Below, piece by piece: positions 29,501-32,815 of a stretch of DNA of 64,000 bases (its first letter is position 1; every line of letters starts with the position of its first letter). A model generated the notes under the pieces. That model did no database searches. It saw only the letters and a program-made list of their open reading frames with translations, and was not told where the DNA came from. The DNA lies in NCBI RefSeq assembly GCF_932276165.1, contig NC_064009.1, forward strand, positions 10,726,001-10,790,000. The letters run 5' to 3'. Position numbers and translations under genes: made by a program. Source of the stretch: Plutella xylostella (taxonomy: Eukaryota > Arthropoda > Insecta > Lepidoptera > Plutellidae).

Positions 29501-32400
29501 CGAGAATTGAAGTCCTGGAGACAAAAACTAAACGCTTTCTTTGGCACACATATGGGATGTTTGTATTTGTAGAGCTTTCGGTCACCTTACACACGCAACG
29601 TATGCTTTGTCATTTACGCTTTGACCTAACACCCCAACCTACCCTACTCACAATTCTCCCCTTTTTACCTTGGAATTTAAGCTTTGTGTGTGCAAAACCC
29701 TAACAATCCCAACCTACCCTACTCAAAATTCTCCCTTCTCTCCCTAGCAAGCGCAGCCGCCGTCGCGTGCGACTCAAGGTCACTCGCACACGCACGAGCC
29801 TGCCCCGCCGCCGCGCGCCGCCCTCACCCCCCTCGCCGTCCATACACGACTCTAGTTCTATGTCGCAAGCGAGTAGCAAGAGGTCTGCTGATGAGAGCTT
29901 TGAGACGCCCAGGTGGGTCTTGTTACATGATAATACAAGAGAAAGTTGCGCAAGTATAAGCGCTAAGCTCTCGCCCCCATTGCCTTTCATACACGAATCT
30001 AGTACGCTGTCGCAAGCCAGTAGCAAGAGGTCTCCTGATGAGAGCTTTGAGACGCCCATGTAATATCACGTAATATAAGCTAGAGTTACTCAAAATAAAT
30101 AAATATAGCAAGAGGTCTGCGGATGGGAGCTTTGAGACGGTGGGTCTTGTTACATGGTAATAAAAGCACATATTTGTCATAATAAAGCGCCTTCCTTGTA
30201 TTTCATACAAGACTGTAGCACACTGTCGCAAGCCAGTAGCAAGAGGTCTGCGGATGAGAGCTTTAAGACGCCCAGGTGGGTGTCATTTGTTAATAATAGG
30301 TAATAGACGCGAAATTTGACAATTATAAGCCGCGCCACGCTATCGGCCCCGTCGCCCGTCTATACACGACTCTAGCACAATGTCGCAGGCTAGTAGCAAG
30401 AGGTCTGCTGATGAGAGCTTTGAGACGCCCAGGTGGGTATTGTTACATGGTTTTAGAAGCAAAAGTTGCTCAAAATAACTCGCGGTTGAGCGGTCCTCGC
30501 CCCGTCGCTCTCCATACACGACTCTAGCACTCTGTCGCAAGCTAGTAGCAAGAGGTCTGCTGACGAGAGCTTTGAGACACCCAGGTGGGTCTTATTTGTC
30601 TGTAATAGGAGCGGAAGTTGCTCAAAATCACTCCTGGTTAAACAGTCCTCGCCCCGTCGCCGTCTATACACGACTCTAGTACAATGTCGCAGGCTAGTAG
30701 CAAGAGGTCTGCTGATGAGAGCTTTGAGACGCCCAGGTGGGTCTTGGTAAAGGAAGTAAAATTTGGTAAACGTCTTTCCTTGTCTTTAGTACACTGTCGC
30801 AAGCGAGTATATAGCAAGAGATCCGCTGATGAGGACTAGGTGGGTCTTGTTGCATGGTAATAGAAAAGAAAGTTGCTGCTCAAGTATAAGCGCTGAGCTC
30901 ACGCCTGCAGTTCAGTAAACATTTAGCCTTTTGGTGGCAGATACATATGGGAAATGCTGTCCAGTATAGATATGTAGTTCAAACCGAACCAATCTCTTTC
31001 AAACAACCTTAGGCTGAAATACTAAACGAATAAAGTTAAGTAACGTAAATATAATAAATGAACATCACACCCTTCCACCCTTGTCCCTTACCAGGAGCAA
31101 GCGTGTAGCAGCGCGGCGCCAGCGCATCCTGCCATTAGAGTCACCGCCGTCGAGTGTGACGCCGTCTACACCAGCCGTGGACGTGCCGAGGCCGAGGTGA
31201 GTCTTGTAGTATCGGTGAACGGTAGAATAGAATAGTATAGGACACAGTTATTGGACATAGTGAGAGAGATAAACAAGGGTTATGAATTCGTTTCGTTTTA
31301 CATGTTCACGTCATCGTTCGGCTTACATAGGTCAGGCCAAGTCCACAGCGCTGATTTTCGGGTCCAAAATGGTGGACACTAGAGCTGGACTAGGGTTGTC
31401 ACCATGGTCGGAGCAAGCATTCACTATTTATACAGCTTCAAATTAATTCATATATCGTAAAGATCAGCTGATTGAACTGCTTTTGTACATATTTCACGAA
31501 TTTCACGTAATACGTGTAACTCGCGCAGATAAAGAAACAAGATGAAAATGACGGTAGTTCCATAAGCGGAATTACGAAAGACTTTTGACAAACCTATAAT
31601 ATAAATTCGTCCGCTATATTCGGGCTATATATTAGTTTCTTACCTAACCCCCTGGTTACCCCTTGGACTACTACCTCTGGAACTATTTAGGTATAGCTTT
31701 TTTCCATATCTCTTAACTCTTCATGTAACACATAGATACGCGGCGAGTGTATCGACGCTGGCGGACGGCGGCGGCCCGCTGCTCGTGACGGCGGACGTGC
31801 ACACCACCGACTGTCCGTGAGTACATAGCCCAGTACCAGTGCAGCTGCCGCTACACGGGTTAGTTATTGACGGTGATAAACGTCACTTTATCGTGATTCC
31901 CTTTCCAATACATTTGATTTCTGCAATAACTTATTACCTATAAATTTTGCCGCTGCTGTTAAATTATATGATAGCATAGTTACCTTTATGTTCGTAACTA
32001 GTCTTTTTTTGCACAAAGAATTTTAGATTGTGACGTTGCGTTGTTATTTAAATTAGGGTCTTCAGGATTTCATTTTCAATTACATTGTACAGTCATGAAG
32101 AAGGAGGAAGGAGTAAGGATATCTATTTAGTAACAGTTAACTACCTAAGAATGTAAATAGTAAAATTGTACCCGAGTCTAGGCCAATCTGATTCAATAAT
32201 AGTCATCAAATAAACCAATTACAAGAGATCACTATTTAATACACACTTTTGAATGTGAATTAGATTGTAGAAATAAATATAACGAAGAAAATTTAACAAA
32301 TATTTAAGAAACAAAATCCTATATTTGCAGAAGCGACGATAGCCAGTCAACTGCCCTCACCACTTCTGAAGCAGAGATGAGCCAATATGACCTGCAGTAG
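1618..32400 (+). CDS. SA: Cohesin subunit SA (STAG/stromalin), 25 coding exons
   Basis: Scc3/STAG subunit of cohesin, a nuclear HEAT-repeat protein that binds the Rad21 kleisin and helps load and hold cohesin on chromatin. Exons with GT-AG borders and matching phases join into about 1,278 codons; fly and human relatives are about 1,130-1,260 aa. Order: Gly/Arg-rich basic N-terminus (1-163), STAG domain (about 164-290), charged helix with QYEAERLK (about 310-350), stromalin conservative domain from VFVHRYR through GWTLHD (399-404) to about 465, HEAT repeats to about 1073, then a basic Ser/Thr-rich tail. Conserved family stretches include SLLTGLSDSQVRAFRHT and YNDYGDIIK. Exons: 1618-2106, 4464-4634, 5044-5248, 7582-7807, 10098-10221, 11206-11384, 11937-12080, 12391-12466, 12751-12882, 13143-13256, 13829-13987, one of six copies ending 15405, 15817-15904, 16191-16352, 16831-16998, 17973-18144, 20078-20208, 20938-21090, 23857-24057, 24770-24911, 26001-26058, 29748-29912, 31095-31196, 31736-31816, 32331-32400. 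The family is certain; tail exons and array use are inferred. Confidence 0.95.
2128..2226. repeat. ATTCGC hexamer array, left subterminal
   Basis: Short runs of ATTCGC, in part with CGAAT in the opposite sense. They form the left subterminal region of the hAT element in SA intron 1. The six-base period produces meaningless two-residue repeats (RI, HS, AN, EC) in all frames. Confidence 0.85.
2697..3272. repeat. Dispersed lepidopteran repeat, copy 1
   Basis: About 575 bp starting TTTTTAGGGTTCCGTAGCC and ending GCACTTGGCCGGTTTTTTT, with inverted AGGGTTCCGTAGC near the left end and GCTACGGAACCCT near the right. It contains a CCGTCTGT microsatellite (three units here) and a poly-C stretch. Nearly identical to the copy at 10452-11038. 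It is nested inside the intron 1 hAT element. Class not clear: no target duplication and no coding capacity seen. Confidence 0.85.
4081..4163. repeat. ATTCGC hexamer array, right subterminal
   Basis: Two runs of ATTCGC separated by a short spacer with GATATCAGATA. This is the right subterminal region of the same hAT element, matching the left array. Confidence 0.85.
4464..4634 (+). CDS. SA: SA exon 2
   Basis: Residues 164-220, phase 0 to 0. Acceptor TTACAG. Encodes QVVDMWIEQYK and the start of the STAG domain up to MTQEFDE. Donor GTACTG. Confidence 0.95.
5044..5248 (+). CDS. SA: SA exon 3
   Basis: Residues 221-288, ends in phase 1. Acceptor GTTTCAG, donor GTAAGTG. Carries the most conserved family stretch, SLLTGLSDSQVRAFRHT. 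Confidence 0.97.
5785..5945 (+). mobile_element. tRNA-derived SINE copy
   Basis: Has an RNA polymerase III B-box-like GGTTCGAATC (5859-5868) preceded by AGCGGTTAGTAG resembling an A box, then a non-tRNA body. It lacks a tRNA cloverleaf, so it is read as a SINE. Confidence 0.65.
6688..6790 (+). mobile_element. SINE fragment
   Basis: B-box-like GGTCCGAATCCCGGCC followed by GGGGCAGATATTTG. This is the same layout as the fuller SINE at 28503-28707, but the 5' part is lost. Confidence 0.6.
7582..7807 (+). CDS. SA: SA exon 4
   Basis: Residues 289-364, phase 1 in and 2 out. Acceptor ATTACAG, donor GTGAGG. Encodes MKLMTALVDVAL, the Glu/Arg/Lys-rich helix QYEAERLK and the start of the stromalin conservative domain, VFVHRYR. 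Confidence 0.97.
8126..8200 (+). repeat. Retroposon 3'-end fragment
   Basis: Starts AAGGTTGTCTGGCAGAGATC and continues through AAGACCGCTTTTTGTACC. This is a widespread lepidopteran retroelement tail. A diverged relative in opposite orientation lies at 33440-33605. Confidence 0.5.
8471..8680. mobile_element. Fold-back MITE with GTAC target duplication
   Basis: Element 8475-8676 with inverted arms of nearly 50 bp (left begins GGTGGCCTGCGCCTAAAAG), flanked by GTAC on both sides. The sister hAT copy at about 56181-56192 lacks it and shows the near-intact empty site, so the edges are well defined. Confidence 0.85.
9021..9725 (-). pseudogene. RTE-like reverse transcriptase fragment inside hAT copy 1
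   Basis: Minus-strand frames interrupted by shifts and stops. They encode the reverse transcriptase active-site stretch CFADDIVIMAE and, downstream, VYLGQTIRLGRSNFDKEA and QCVLPVMTYG, an order typical of RTE-clade LINEs. Endonuclease and 5' parts are absent. It is not functional. Confidence 0.85.
10098..10221 (+). CDS. SA: SA exon 5
   Basis: Residues 364-405, phase 2 in and 0 out. Acceptor CCCCGCAG, donor GTCAGA. Core of the stromalin conservative domain, ending YLKYIGWTLHDK. Confidence 0.97.
10341..10440 (+). mobile_element. SINE fragment
   Basis: A-box-like TAGTTGGTCAG followed by B-box-like GATTCGAATC (10397-10406) and GGGGCTAAGTAT. A tRNA-derived SINE head, abutting the dispersed repeat at 10452. 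Confidence 0.6.
10452..11038. repeat. Dispersed lepidopteran repeat, copy 2
   Basis: Same family as 2697-3272 with the same ends. The CCGTCTGT microsatellite is longer here and there is a short extra segment near the right end (TTGGTTAAGTA). No target duplication recognised. Confidence 0.85.
11206..11384 (+). CDS. SA: SA exon 6
   Basis: Residues 406-465, phase 0 in and 2 out. Acceptor TTCCCAG, donor GTGAGT. Encodes VGEVRLRCLQAL and FKDRIVSMSLDKEGEVAV, the second half of the stromalin conservative domain. Confidence 0.97.
11414..11445 (+). repeat. Intronic copy of part of SA exon 6
   Basis: Matches exon 6 around ATGTCGCTGGACAA with two substitutions and stops at GAGGTCGCC/TAGGTCGCC. About 32 bp, direct orientation, just after the exon. 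It has no splice sites, so it is a non-coding remnant. Confidence 0.75.
11509..11903. repeat. Dispersed repeat ending TATAATATTAGTA, copy 1
   Basis: Starts AGCTGTTCCCGCGAGCTTCG and ends with TCGCCTTATAATATTAGTA, a frequent lepidopteran interspersed repeat. It is split by a 184-bp Harbinger-like MITE. Compare the unsplit copy at 15532-15728. Confidence 0.75.
11600..11789. mobile_element. Harbinger-like MITE with TAA duplication
   Basis: Element 11603-11786 has inverted ends GGGTGCTTACATAGAGAA and a long palindromic body (TACCTGTACCGGTAACCTGA against its near complement). It is flanked by TAA. The unsplit repeat at 15.6 kb supplies the empty site CAGCTAACTCC, which confirms the edges. Confidence 0.85.
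11937..12080 (+). CDS. SA: SA exon 7
   Basis: Residues 465-513, phase 2 to 2. Acceptor CCCCGCAG, donor GTTAGT. Encodes DKDCENVYELVYSSTRAVA and AAGEFL, matching the STAG family. Confidence 0.97.
12391..12466 (+). CDS. SA: SA exon 8
   Basis: Residues 513-538, phase 2 in and 0 out. Acceptor GTTGCAG, donor GTAAGT. Encodes RRGKQRLPNTPLIRDLVQFF. Confidence 0.95.
12751..12882 (+). CDS. SA: SA exon 9
   Basis: Residues 539-582, phase 0. Acceptor CTCCTACAG, donor GTCAGT. Encodes LHEHGAYLVDSL and KDWECMTDLLLEE, strongly conserved in STAG proteins. Confidence 0.97.
12892..12935 (+). repeat. Intronic copy of part of SA exon 9
   Basis: About 40 bp repeating CAATGATGAAGGACTGGGAG and the following bases of exon 9 with few changes. 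It begins about ten bases after the donor, in direct orientation. No splice signals. Confidence 0.8.
13143..13256 (+). CDS. SA: SA exon 10 (first of three tandem copies)
   Basis: Residues 583-620, phase 0 to 0. Acceptor ACCCATAG, donor GTACAG. Encodes ESSLIELMVCCVRQAATGEP and RRQLLSKEQAK. The segment from GCAGGCGGCGACGGG onward is tandemly repeated downstream in frame, so the exon could also run to the donors at 13367 or 13478 without changing frame. Confidence 0.9.
13181..13505 (+). repeat. 111-bp tandem repeat of SA exon 10, three copies
   Basis: Copies begin at 13181, 13292 and 13403. Each holds 76 bp of exon 10, the donor GTACAG and a 35-bp spacer ending GTGTGCAG. The period of 37 codons leaves an open plus-strand frame to about 13559. 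The spacer between donor and next AG is too short for a normal intron. Copies differ by a few bases. Confidence 0.9.
13829..13987 (+). CDS. SA: SA exon 11
   Basis: Residues 621-673, phase 0. Acceptor CCCAACAG, donor GTGAGT. Encodes THFILCLPQLLDKFGADPDK and VPQYFHLDTY, aligning with the STAG HEAT region. Confidence 0.95.
14284..14541 (-). pseudogene. 5'-truncated LINE end (RTE-like), minus strand
   Basis: The minus strand encodes the C-terminal tail EDGRWTKAVSEWWPREG, GRPPTRWSDDIRRV and EEAYTLQWVDIG, frequent in lepidopteran RTE-like LINEs. It ends in an ATG microsatellite tail (CAT repeats at 14284-14305 on plus). Its 5' truncation joins directly to the first copy of the exon 12 array, beside the CCACAG acceptor. 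Confidence 0.8.
14546..15405 (+). repeat. 147-bp tandem array of SA exon 12, six copies
   Basis: Copies start at 14546, 14693, 14840, 14987, 15134 and 15281. Each is a 125-bp exon plus the 22-bp spacer GTATGTAC...CCCACAG that has both donor and acceptor marks. Copies are almost identical (GTG/ATG and AAC/AAG variants). The period is 49 codons, so the whole array stays open and keeps the same exit phase as a single exon. A 22-nt intron is too short to be spliced. Confidence 0.93.
15281..15405 (+). CDS. SA: SA exon 12 (last of six near-identical copies)
   Basis: Residues 674-715, phase 0 in and 2 out, donor GTAATA. Encodes NLTLLLNKLRDIVS and EGEVLEACGRTLELLCDE, which aligns with the family's EACSKTYSILCSEE stretch. 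Which acceptor is used is not decidable by eye: any copy start gives the same frame, so the mature exon may be 125 bp or 125 plus multiples of 147. Confidence 0.8.
15532..15728. repeat. Dispersed repeat ending TATAATATTAGTA, copy 2
   Basis: Unsplit copy of the repeat at 11509-11903, starting GCTGTTCCCGAGAGC and ending TTTATAATATTAGTAGGAT. In SA intron 12. Confidence 0.75.
15817..15904 (+). CDS. SA: SA exon 13
   Basis: Residues 715-744, phase 2 in and 0 out. Acceptor CTTACAG, donor GTGAGT. Encodes RCNVARATLTDMCVNRYKEA. Confidence 0.93.
16191..16352 (+). CDS. SA: SA exon 14
   Basis: Residues 745-798, phase 0. Acceptor ACTTCCAG, donor GTGACT. Encodes FNVLNSLRKVSIMYMCHNLN, matching the family's YNVLSTLKRL region. 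Confidence 0.95.
16384..16428 (+). repeat. Intronic copy of part of SA exon 14
   Basis: About 45 bp copying exon 14 from ACAACCTCAACGACACCAAC to GATGGACGAC without visible change. It starts 32 bp after the donor in direct orientation. No splice sites. Confidence 0.85.
16831..16998 (+). CDS. SA: SA exon 15
   Basis: Residues 799-854, phase 0. Acceptor CCCCCCACAG, donor GTCTGT. Encodes ALVYVIRSLFYSLLWGLHSA, aligned with the family's QCSHYSILWQL region. Confidence 0.95.
17310..17470 (+). repeat. Near-complete copy of SA exon 15 (pseudo-exon)
   Basis: About 160 bp copying exon 15 from base 8 to its end, followed by a GT and a CA microsatellite. The visible differences are two silent changes and one Arg-to-His. 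The ordinary acceptor is missing: nearby AG dinucleotides (17292, 17300, 17309) all give the wrong frame, so normal inclusion would break the protein. Confidence 0.85.
17473..17508. repeat. CA microsatellite
   Basis: Pure CA dinucleotide run immediately after the pseudo-exon 15 donor. Length polymorphism is likely. Confidence 0.9.
17973..18144 (+). CDS. SA: SA exon 16
   Basis: Residues 855-912, phase 0 in and 1 out. Acceptor CTACCCTCAG, donor GTGAGT. Encodes AYISICDLLILFAEQL (family: AFMLLCDLLMIFSHQL). Confidence 0.96.
18661..19330. repeat. Decayed inverted-repeat element in SA intron 16
   Basis: Scattered arms match in inverted order: CTAGTTGTATCGTGTATGG (about 18712) with CCAAATACGATACAACTAG (about 19229), GACTCTCGATGGA with TCCATCGAGAGTC, and GGTTCGGGAGAGAG with CTCCCGAACC. 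This fits an old long-arm MITE of about 0.6 kb. Ends and target duplication are not clear. Confidence 0.5.
20078..20208 (+). CDS. SA: SA exon 17
   Basis: Residues 912-955, phase 1 in and 0 out. Acceptor CCCCGCAG, donor GTTAGT. Encodes IEELHKRRNFLAAYCKLIVY, near identical in style to the STAG KRRNLLAAFSKLIIY segment. Confidence 0.97.
20496..20614 (+). repeat. In-frame copy of SA exon 17 (possible alternative exon 17')
   Basis: Copies exon 17 from GCATCGAGGAG to its end with donor GTTAGC. An AG at 20494-20495 would give a phase-1 entry and phase-0 exit, just like exon 17, with no stop. Differences from exon 17 are four silent changes plus Ile-to-Leu and Ala-to-Val. The upstream pyrimidine tract is poor, so it may be a silent remnant or a weak mutually exclusive exon. 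Confidence 0.7.
20938..21090 (+). CDS. SA: SA exon 18
   Basis: Residues 956-1006, phase 0. Acceptor TATTCCAG, donor GTAATG. Begins CYNDYGDIIKATLSKAREMN, a family hallmark. Confidence 0.97.
21959..22862 (+). mobile_element. Nested inverted-repeat element carrying a first-exon-like segment
   Basis: Inverted ends share GAATATCAAACTGCCATATG (left about 21974, right about 22830-22850) inside a possible 8-bp direct repeat ACTCATTT (21959-21966, 22855-22862). Interior copies of a related motif (CAAACTGCTATAAGTCC) lie at about 22587-22670. Between them is a block with a CCAAT box, an AACATGGCGTC motif, and a 35-codon frame at 22276 that ends on a GTAAGT. It could be the 5' part of the family's own gene or a captured host exon. 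Confidence 0.6.
22276..22383 (+). pseudogene. Short basic frame, first-exon-like, within the nested element
   Basis: ATG at 22276, 35 codons to TAA at 22381. It starts MNENVEEIVIVDPDKARKR and then continues Lys/Arg-rich. The last codons overlap a consensus donor GTAAGT (22380-22385), so it may be exon 1 of a longer gene whose other exons are missing here. Product not recognised. Confidence 0.4.
23857..24057 (+). CDS. SA: SA exon 19
   Basis: Residues 1007-1073, phase 0. Acceptor CTTCCAG, donor GTATGC. Encodes ELAKRFSVMFGLDAMKNREA and SNKLLRQDKRAVLK, which match STAG proteins closely. Confidence 0.97.
24266..24375. mobile_element. Small MITE with GGGCTAGCACGGGGCGCAAT arms
   Basis: Two near-perfect inverted arms of about 25 bp (GGGCTAGCACGGGGCGCAAT at left, complement at right) around a short centre. 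Flanked by TCAG-like sequence on both sides; the exact target duplication is unclear. Confidence 0.75.
24411..24665. repeat. GAATA and ATTATT-rich low-complexity tract
   Basis: GAATA pentamer run then AT-rich short repeats following TTTATTTCAGACAAAAG. Resembles the reversed tail of a retroposon. Confidence 0.5.
24770..24911 (+). CDS. SA: SA exon 20
   Basis: Residues 1074-1121, phase 0 in and 1 out. Acceptor TTTTTCCAG, donor GTACGT. Encodes FLDSRLPSNLNWGPEWAPLQ (family: WLPLISYRNSL) and a Pro run. Confidence 0.9.
24953..25277 (+). pseudogene. 5'-truncated LINE end (RTE-like) between exon 20 and its copy
   Basis: A plus-strand frame encodes RRWRWIGHTMRR and GGRRRPGRPVQSWRRSVEAE, the C-terminal tail typical of RTE-like LINEs, and ends in an AAGT repeat. 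Flanked by similar 17-mers TATATGAGGCTGACACG (24953) and TATATGAAGCTGATACG (25261), probably a target duplication that has diverged. Confidence 0.75.
25300..25457 (+). repeat. Copy of SA exon 20 with its donor and start of intron
   Basis: From GAACCTGAACTGGGCCCGG through the exon end, donor GTACGT and about 40 bases of intron, almost identical to 24797-24953. The 5' part of the exon and the acceptor are missing, and one G is lost from the GGGG run. The LINE tail sits between original and copy. Confidence 0.85.
25823..25870. other. Hairpin with 21-bp arms
   Basis: Arms CAAAATCGTAGTGTGACGTTTC and GAAACATCACACTACGATTTG around ATATA, with one mismatch and one indel. Could be the core of a small MITE or an RNA stem-loop. 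Confidence 0.6.
26001..26062 (+). CDS. SA: SA exon 21 (branch point of two C-termini)
   Basis: Enters in phase 1 after acceptor CTCCAACAG. It encodes an acidic stretch GHHDEDEAEDNAESDPEHG. Read on, TAA at 26060-26062 ends a protein of about 1,140 aa, close to the length of fly SA. If the GTAACG at 26059 acts as donor, the exon ends at 26058 in phase 2 and joins exon 22. The donor is weak by consensus. Confidence 0.8.
26383..26428. other. Short hairpin in the 3' UTR
   Basis: Arms ATAGAGTCGCGGTT and AACCACGACTCTAT, 14 bp with one G-U type mismatch, 18-base loop. It would fold in the short-form transcript. Confidence 0.55.
26902..27255. mobile_element. Harbinger-like MITE with TTA duplication
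   Basis: Element 26905-27252 with inverted ends AGCCTCGAATTCACTAGG and CCTAGTGAATACGAGGCT, flanked by TTA on both sides. The interior has CG-rich blocks with repeated GTTCTGCGACA. Confidence 0.8.
27358..27398. other. Perfect 18-bp palindrome with 5-base loop
   Basis: AATTACTCCACCAGAAAT, loop TCCAC, then the exact complement. Position within the possible 3' UTR makes an RNA hairpin possible. It may equally be a tiny MITE remnant. Confidence 0.7.
27562..27702. mobile_element. MITE with GGGCCACTTGCA ends
   Basis: Inverted ends GGGCCACTTGCACCAACATA and its near complement. Arms continue through TTAAATCTAGATTTAGTGT to a short centre. Three-base flanks are ATA and TTA, one mismatch away from a Harbinger-type duplication. 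Confidence 0.75.
28503..28707 (+). mobile_element. tRNA-derived SINE, nearly full length
   Basis: A-box-like TAGTGGTTAGTG, B box GGTTCGATTC (28559-28568), then GGGGCAGATATTT and a lepidopteran SINE body ending GAAAAGTGGGTGCAGCAATG. A hAT element has inserted just behind it. Confidence 0.8.
28708..29232. mobile_element. hAT-type element with ATACCGG subterminal repeats
   Basis: Element 28716-29224 (509 bp) starts TAGGGCATGCAATACCG and ends CGGTATTGCATGCCCTA, flanked by the 8-bp repeat GTGTGCAC (28708-28715, 29225-29232). Both subterminal regions are filled with AATACCGGTATT motifs in both senses. Non-coding. Confidence 0.9.
29748..29912 (+). CDS. SA: SA exon 22 (long C-terminus)
   Basis: Phase 2 in and 2 out. 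Acceptor CTCCCTAG, donor GTGGGT. Encodes a basic Arg-rich stretch KRSRRRVRLKVTRTRT, a Pro run, and SSKRSADESFETP with possible TP phosphorylation sites. Used only in the long form. Confidence 0.75.
29988..30848 (+). repeat. Tandem array of SA exon 22 tails, about 150-bp period
   Basis: At least seven partial copies of the exon 22 end lie behind it: ends at about 30058, 30140, 30275, 30432, 30584, 30736 and 30838. The four best (30204-30736) keep the CCCAG/GTGGGT donor and an open frame coding SSKRSADESFETP-like peptides. Each also has CTCTAG or similar just upstream, an AG that would give a frame-keeping cassette of about 57 nt. The intron segments between are repeated too. Confidence 0.85.
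31095..31196 (+). CDS. SA: SA exon 23 (long C-terminus)
   Basis: Phase 2 to 2. Acceptor TTACCAG, donor GTGAGT. Encodes KRVAARRQRILPLESPPSS with several Ser/Thr-Pro sites; likely disordered. Confidence 0.8.
31736..31816 (+). CDS. SA: SA exon 24 (long C-terminus)
   Basis: Phase 2 to 2. Acceptor ACACATAG, donor GTGAGT. Encodes YAASVSTLADGGGPLLVTAD. Supported by phase and GC content rather than by homology. Confidence 0.75.
32331..32400 (+). CDS. SA: SA exon 25 with stop codon
   Basis: Phase 2 in. Acceptor ATTTGCAG. Encodes a short acidic, Ser-rich end SDDSQSTALTTSEAEMSQYD and the stop TAG at 32398-32400. Confidence 0.75.
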
Positions 32401-32815
32401 ACATGTTGACAAGATAATAATAAAATTATAGTTTAGTGCCTACTGAAACTAAAGTACCTCTCAAACTCTTAATACCTGCAAGTACCATGTTGGTACTTTT
32501 GCAGCTACTATACAACAGGTACAAGAAATATTGGTTCGATTTTCTTCATTTAACTCCCGAAATATTTGGGGGAAATGAAAAGATAACTTGTTTGATACTA
32601 ATGGTATTTTTTTAGTTTTGTTAAGAACTTGATGTTCGTTTTTTTGAGATTTTGTTATTTATTTAAAAAAATCTGTTGCAGTTACTAAATTTTTTTTTAA
32701 ATGTTGGTTATAGCTTGCCTAATTCTCACCTAAGTATACATTATAACTCGTACAAGATAAGTACAGTCTATGTTGTTATTGATACATATTTAAATAAAGT
32801 TTATTTGTATTGAGA
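32401..32815 (+). other. SA: 3' UTR of the long SA form
   Basis: AT-rich. AATAAA at 32793-32798 followed by TTTATTTG is a good cleavage signal for the long transcript. Confidence 0.7.
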
